Below the pieces are notes generated by a model. It was not told the origin of the DNA and did not search any database. It was given only the letters and a program-made list of their open reading frames with translations. A program made the translations under genes and the position numbers. A stretch of DNA of 7,629 bases, taken from positions 1 through 7,629 of the forward strand of contig SYLK01000729.1 of assembly GCA_005809115.1 (NCBI GenBank), in the 5' to 3' direction. Source of the stretch: Planctomyces sp. GTDB taxonomy: Bacteria > Planctomycetota > Planctomycetia > Planctomycetales > Planctomycetaceae. Of the stretch, positions 6,234 through 7,629 are shown in pieces (position 1 is the first letter of the stretch; each line of letters opens with the position of its first letter).

Positions 6234-6240
6234 TTGATTG

Positions 6241-7011
6241 ATGCGAATCACAACGTGGAACGTCAACGGGCTGAGATCCGCGGTGCGGAAGGGATTTCTG
6301 CGGCATGTGGACGAGATTGCGCCGGACGTTCTGTTGCTTCAGGAGGTGCGTGCCATACCGGATCAGTTGCCGGAAGAGATCCGGAATCCGGCGGGGTGGC
6401 AGGTGGTGTGGAATCCGGCGGAGCGGCCCGGATACTCGGGGACTGCCGTCTGGTCCCGATTTCCGATCGAGGAGGTGACTCGGGGAATGGGGCGTCGACT
6501 GTCGGACGATGAAGGGCGTCTGTTGACGGCGGTGATTCGCGGGATTCGTTTGTCGTGTGTCTACCTTCCGTCGGGATCGTCGGGTGTAGCGCGTCAGGAG
6601 GTCAAAGACCGCTGGCTGAAAAAGTTCCGTCGCTGGGCAGGGGCCTTCGTGGGCGGGGGGCCGTTTCTGTTGGGCGGAGATCTGAATATTGCACATTCAG
6701 AAAGTGACATTTTTTATGCGAAAGCCAACGAGAACACATCCGGATTTCTGCCTCACGAGCGGGCCTGGTTTGGACATCTGCTGAAGTCAGGCTGGCACGA
6801 TCTGGTGCGAGAACATTACGGTGGAGTTCAGGGGCCGTATTCGTGGTGGTCGAATCGTGGGCGAGCGCGAGAACTCGATCGCGGCTGGCGGATCGACTAT
6901 CTGCTGAGCAATGCTGCGGCCCGGCAGATGGTGAAGCAGGCCGCGATTCACCGCGAGGCGGGACTCGCCATCAGCGATCACGCGCCCGTCACGGTCGACC
7001 TGGAGCTGTGA
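6241..7011 (+). CDS. xthA: Exonuclease III-type AP endonuclease (XthA/ExoA family)
   Basis: Predicted to cut DNA 5' of abasic sites and trim 3' blocking groups in base-excision repair, using divalent metal in the cytoplasm. All core motifs of the EEP fold are present in 256 residues: WNVNGLR (6-12, Asn7), LLQE (Glu35, metal), GYSGTAV (64-70), YLP (Tyr108), GGDLNI (Asp147 and Asn149), LDRGWRIDYLL (212-222, Asp219) and SDHAPV (245-250, Asp246-His247). Length is typical for bacterial ExoIII/ExoA (250-270). In place of the usual Tyr-x-Pro-Asn-Gly after strand YLP it has Ser-Gly, a mild variation. ATG 6241 is preferred to TTG 6238 because AGGG (6230-6233) lies 7 bases upstream and MRITTWNVNG matches family starts. 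The gene follows a repeat-dense leader and precedes the tRNA synthetase by 146 bases on the same strand; a shared transcript is possible but not shown. Confidence 0.95.
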   Translation: MRITTWNVNGLRSAVRKGFLRHVDEIAPDVLLLQEVRAIPDQLPEEIRNPAGWQVVWNPAERPGYSGTAVWSRFPIEEVTRGMGRRLSDDEGRLLTAVIRGIRLSCVYLPSGSSGVARQEVKDRWLKKFRRWAGAFVGGGPFLLGGDLNIAHSESDIFYAKANENTSGFLPHERAWFGHLLKSGWHDLVREHYGGVQGPYSWWSNRGRARELDRGWRIDYLLSNAAARQMVKQAAIHREAGLAISDHAPVTVDLEL

Positions 7012-7157
7012 CTCGGGTCACTTTGAGTCACTGACGGGAACAATCGTACTTGTGCCGATGATTCCCTAGAATGAGACGCCACAGTGCCCCGCCTGCCGGA
7101 GTGCAGTGCGACTTTTCCGACCGACAGCCCAAATTTCAGACGTGCCGATCAGCCCTT
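7012..7157 (+). promoter_or_regulatory. Gap before the tRNA synthetase with a possible -10 element
   Basis: TAGAAT (7067-7072) matches a -10 box at 5 of 6 positions, but no good -35 lies 16-18 bases upstream (7044-7049 is TCGTAC). TGACTC (7009-7014, including the endonuclease stop) and GAGTCA (7025-7030) form a weak 6-bp stem without a T-run. Either could separate the two genes; neither is firm. Confidence 0.25.
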
Positions 7158-7629
7158 ATGTTTCAACCCGTTTCCGACAGCAGTTTTGTACCCGGCGAGC
7201 ACGCCGTACTCCGTTTCTGGTCCGCTCACGAAGTCTTCCGGCAGCTGCGTCGGAAGAACGCCGGCCGCAGGCGATGGAGCTTTCTGGATGGCCCGATTAC
7301 GGCAAACAACCCCATGGGTGTGCATCACGCGTGGGGCCGCACGTACAAGGATACGTTTCAGCGGTTCTTCGCCATGACCGGGCATGATCAGAGGTATCAG
7401 AACGGATTTGACTGCCAGGGTCTCTGGGTGGAAGTTGAAGTCGAGAAGCAGCTGGGTCTGGGCACAAAGTCCGCAATCGAAGCGTACGGAATCGACAACT
7501 TTGTGAACGAATGCAAGCGACGGGTGCTGCGGTTTGCGGCGCGCCAGACCGAACAGTCCGTGCGCCTGGGATACTGGATGGACTGGGACGATCCGCAGGA
7601 GTTGCGACGCCTGGCGGAGCATCTCGGGA
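7158..7629 (+). CDS. ileS: Isoleucyl-tRNA synthetase-like class I aaRS, N-terminal part, cut by the window edge
   Basis: Predicted to charge tRNA-Ile with isoleucine in the cytoplasm. The first 157 codons run open to the edge; the full family is about 1000 residues, so the editing domain, KMSKS loop and anticodon-binding domain lie outside. The MFQPVS start, the FW near residue 20 and RRWSFLDGPITAN are IleRS-like. The HIGH-equivalent is GVHH (54-57) in NPMGVHHAWGRTYKDTFQRF. Where most Ile/Val/Leu enzymes read WDxHGLPxE, this one reads FDCQGLWVEVEVEKQLG (84-100), a divergent subtype. ATG 7158 is chosen because the protein start matches the family, although no strong ribosome site precedes it. 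The frame is open further upstream, and a GTG at 7101 is the alternative. Family assignment is strong; Ile over Val specificity is judged from the EVEVEKQLG style and cannot be proved from this part. Confidence 0.85.
   Translation, partial: MFQPVSDSSFVPGEHAVLRFWSAHEVFRQLRRKNAGRRRWSFLDGPITANNPMGVHHAWGRTYKDTFQRFFAMTGHDQRYQNGFDCQGLWVEVEVEKQLGLGTKSAIEAYGIDNFVNECKRRVLRFAARQTEQSVRLGYWMDWDDPQELRRLAEHLG

Larger units (their letters stand above)
5709..6240. other. Intergenic region between divergent genes, repeat-dense in its right half
   Basis: No convincing gene is seen. The left part (about 5800-5930) is more AT-rich and should hold the leftward promoter of the secreted-protein gene. A minus-strand GATAAT (5809-5804) is a good -10 but its possible -35 partners are badly spaced (14 or 19 bases). 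A minus-strand TTGACA (5792-5787) has only weak -10 partners. From 5979 to 6236 four separate kinds of short tandem repeat and one hairpin occur, listed individually. Confidence 0.6.

Noticed and set aside
5878..6696. 272-codon minus-strand frame over the leader and the AP endonuclease gene
   Set aside because: It overlaps the well-supported AP endonuclease on the opposite strand, is Arg/Pro/Ser-rich and shows no domain.
7149..7622. 157-codon minus-strand frame at the right edge
   Set aside because: It is antisense to the tRNA synthetase, whose motifs are clear on the plus strand.

Overview
The window looks like chromosomal DNA from a GC-rich bacterium, most likely a planctomycete (Planctomycetota). 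That placement is inferred from protein style: a short protein made almost entirely of Asp/Glu/Phe, a secreted Gly-rich protein with carboxypeptidase-regulatory-like repeats, and an isoleucyl-tRNA synthetase of an unusual subtype. No rRNA, tRNA, CRISPR array, phage gene or transposase gene was recognised. Seven protein-coding genes are supported, one of them cut by the right edge.

Left part (129-2512, minus strand): a two-gene operon. A FabG-like short-chain dehydrogenase/reductase is transcribed first and overlaps by 4 bases (ATGA) the start of a one-chain 3-ketoacid/acyl CoA-transferase. Together they suggest metabolism of a short 3-hydroxy/3-keto acid or its CoA ester. Bases 2513-2891 are a divergent intergenic region holding a good -35/-10 pair for the rightward genes.

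Middle (2892-4067, plus strand): a 104-residue protein with a hyper-acidic tail, followed 21 bases later by a trimeric-type purine nucleoside phosphorylase. The phosphorylase has Asp where the human-type enzyme has the base-selecting Asn. Bases 4068-4430 lie between convergent genes. They contain a perfect 23-bp inverted repeat enclosing about 190 bases, with a separate 13-bp hairpin inside; this is the most striking non-coding structure here.

Right part: 4431-5708 (minus) encodes a secreted or surface protein with two repeat domains and a poly-Gly, glycine-zipper-like C-terminus. Bases 5709-6240 have no convincing gene but carry several unrelated short tandem repeats, the last running up to the next start codon. 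The following genes are an exonuclease III-type AP endonuclease (6241-7011, plus) and the first 157 codons of an IleRS-like class I tRNA synthetase (7158 to the edge, plus). The purine phosphorylase, AP endonuclease and tRNA synthetase are housekeeping functions and do not form an obvious single pathway. No clearly new multi-gene system is visible; the best leads are the 240-bp inverted-repeat element, the altered phosphorylase pocket and the repeat-dense leader of the AP endonuclease gene.
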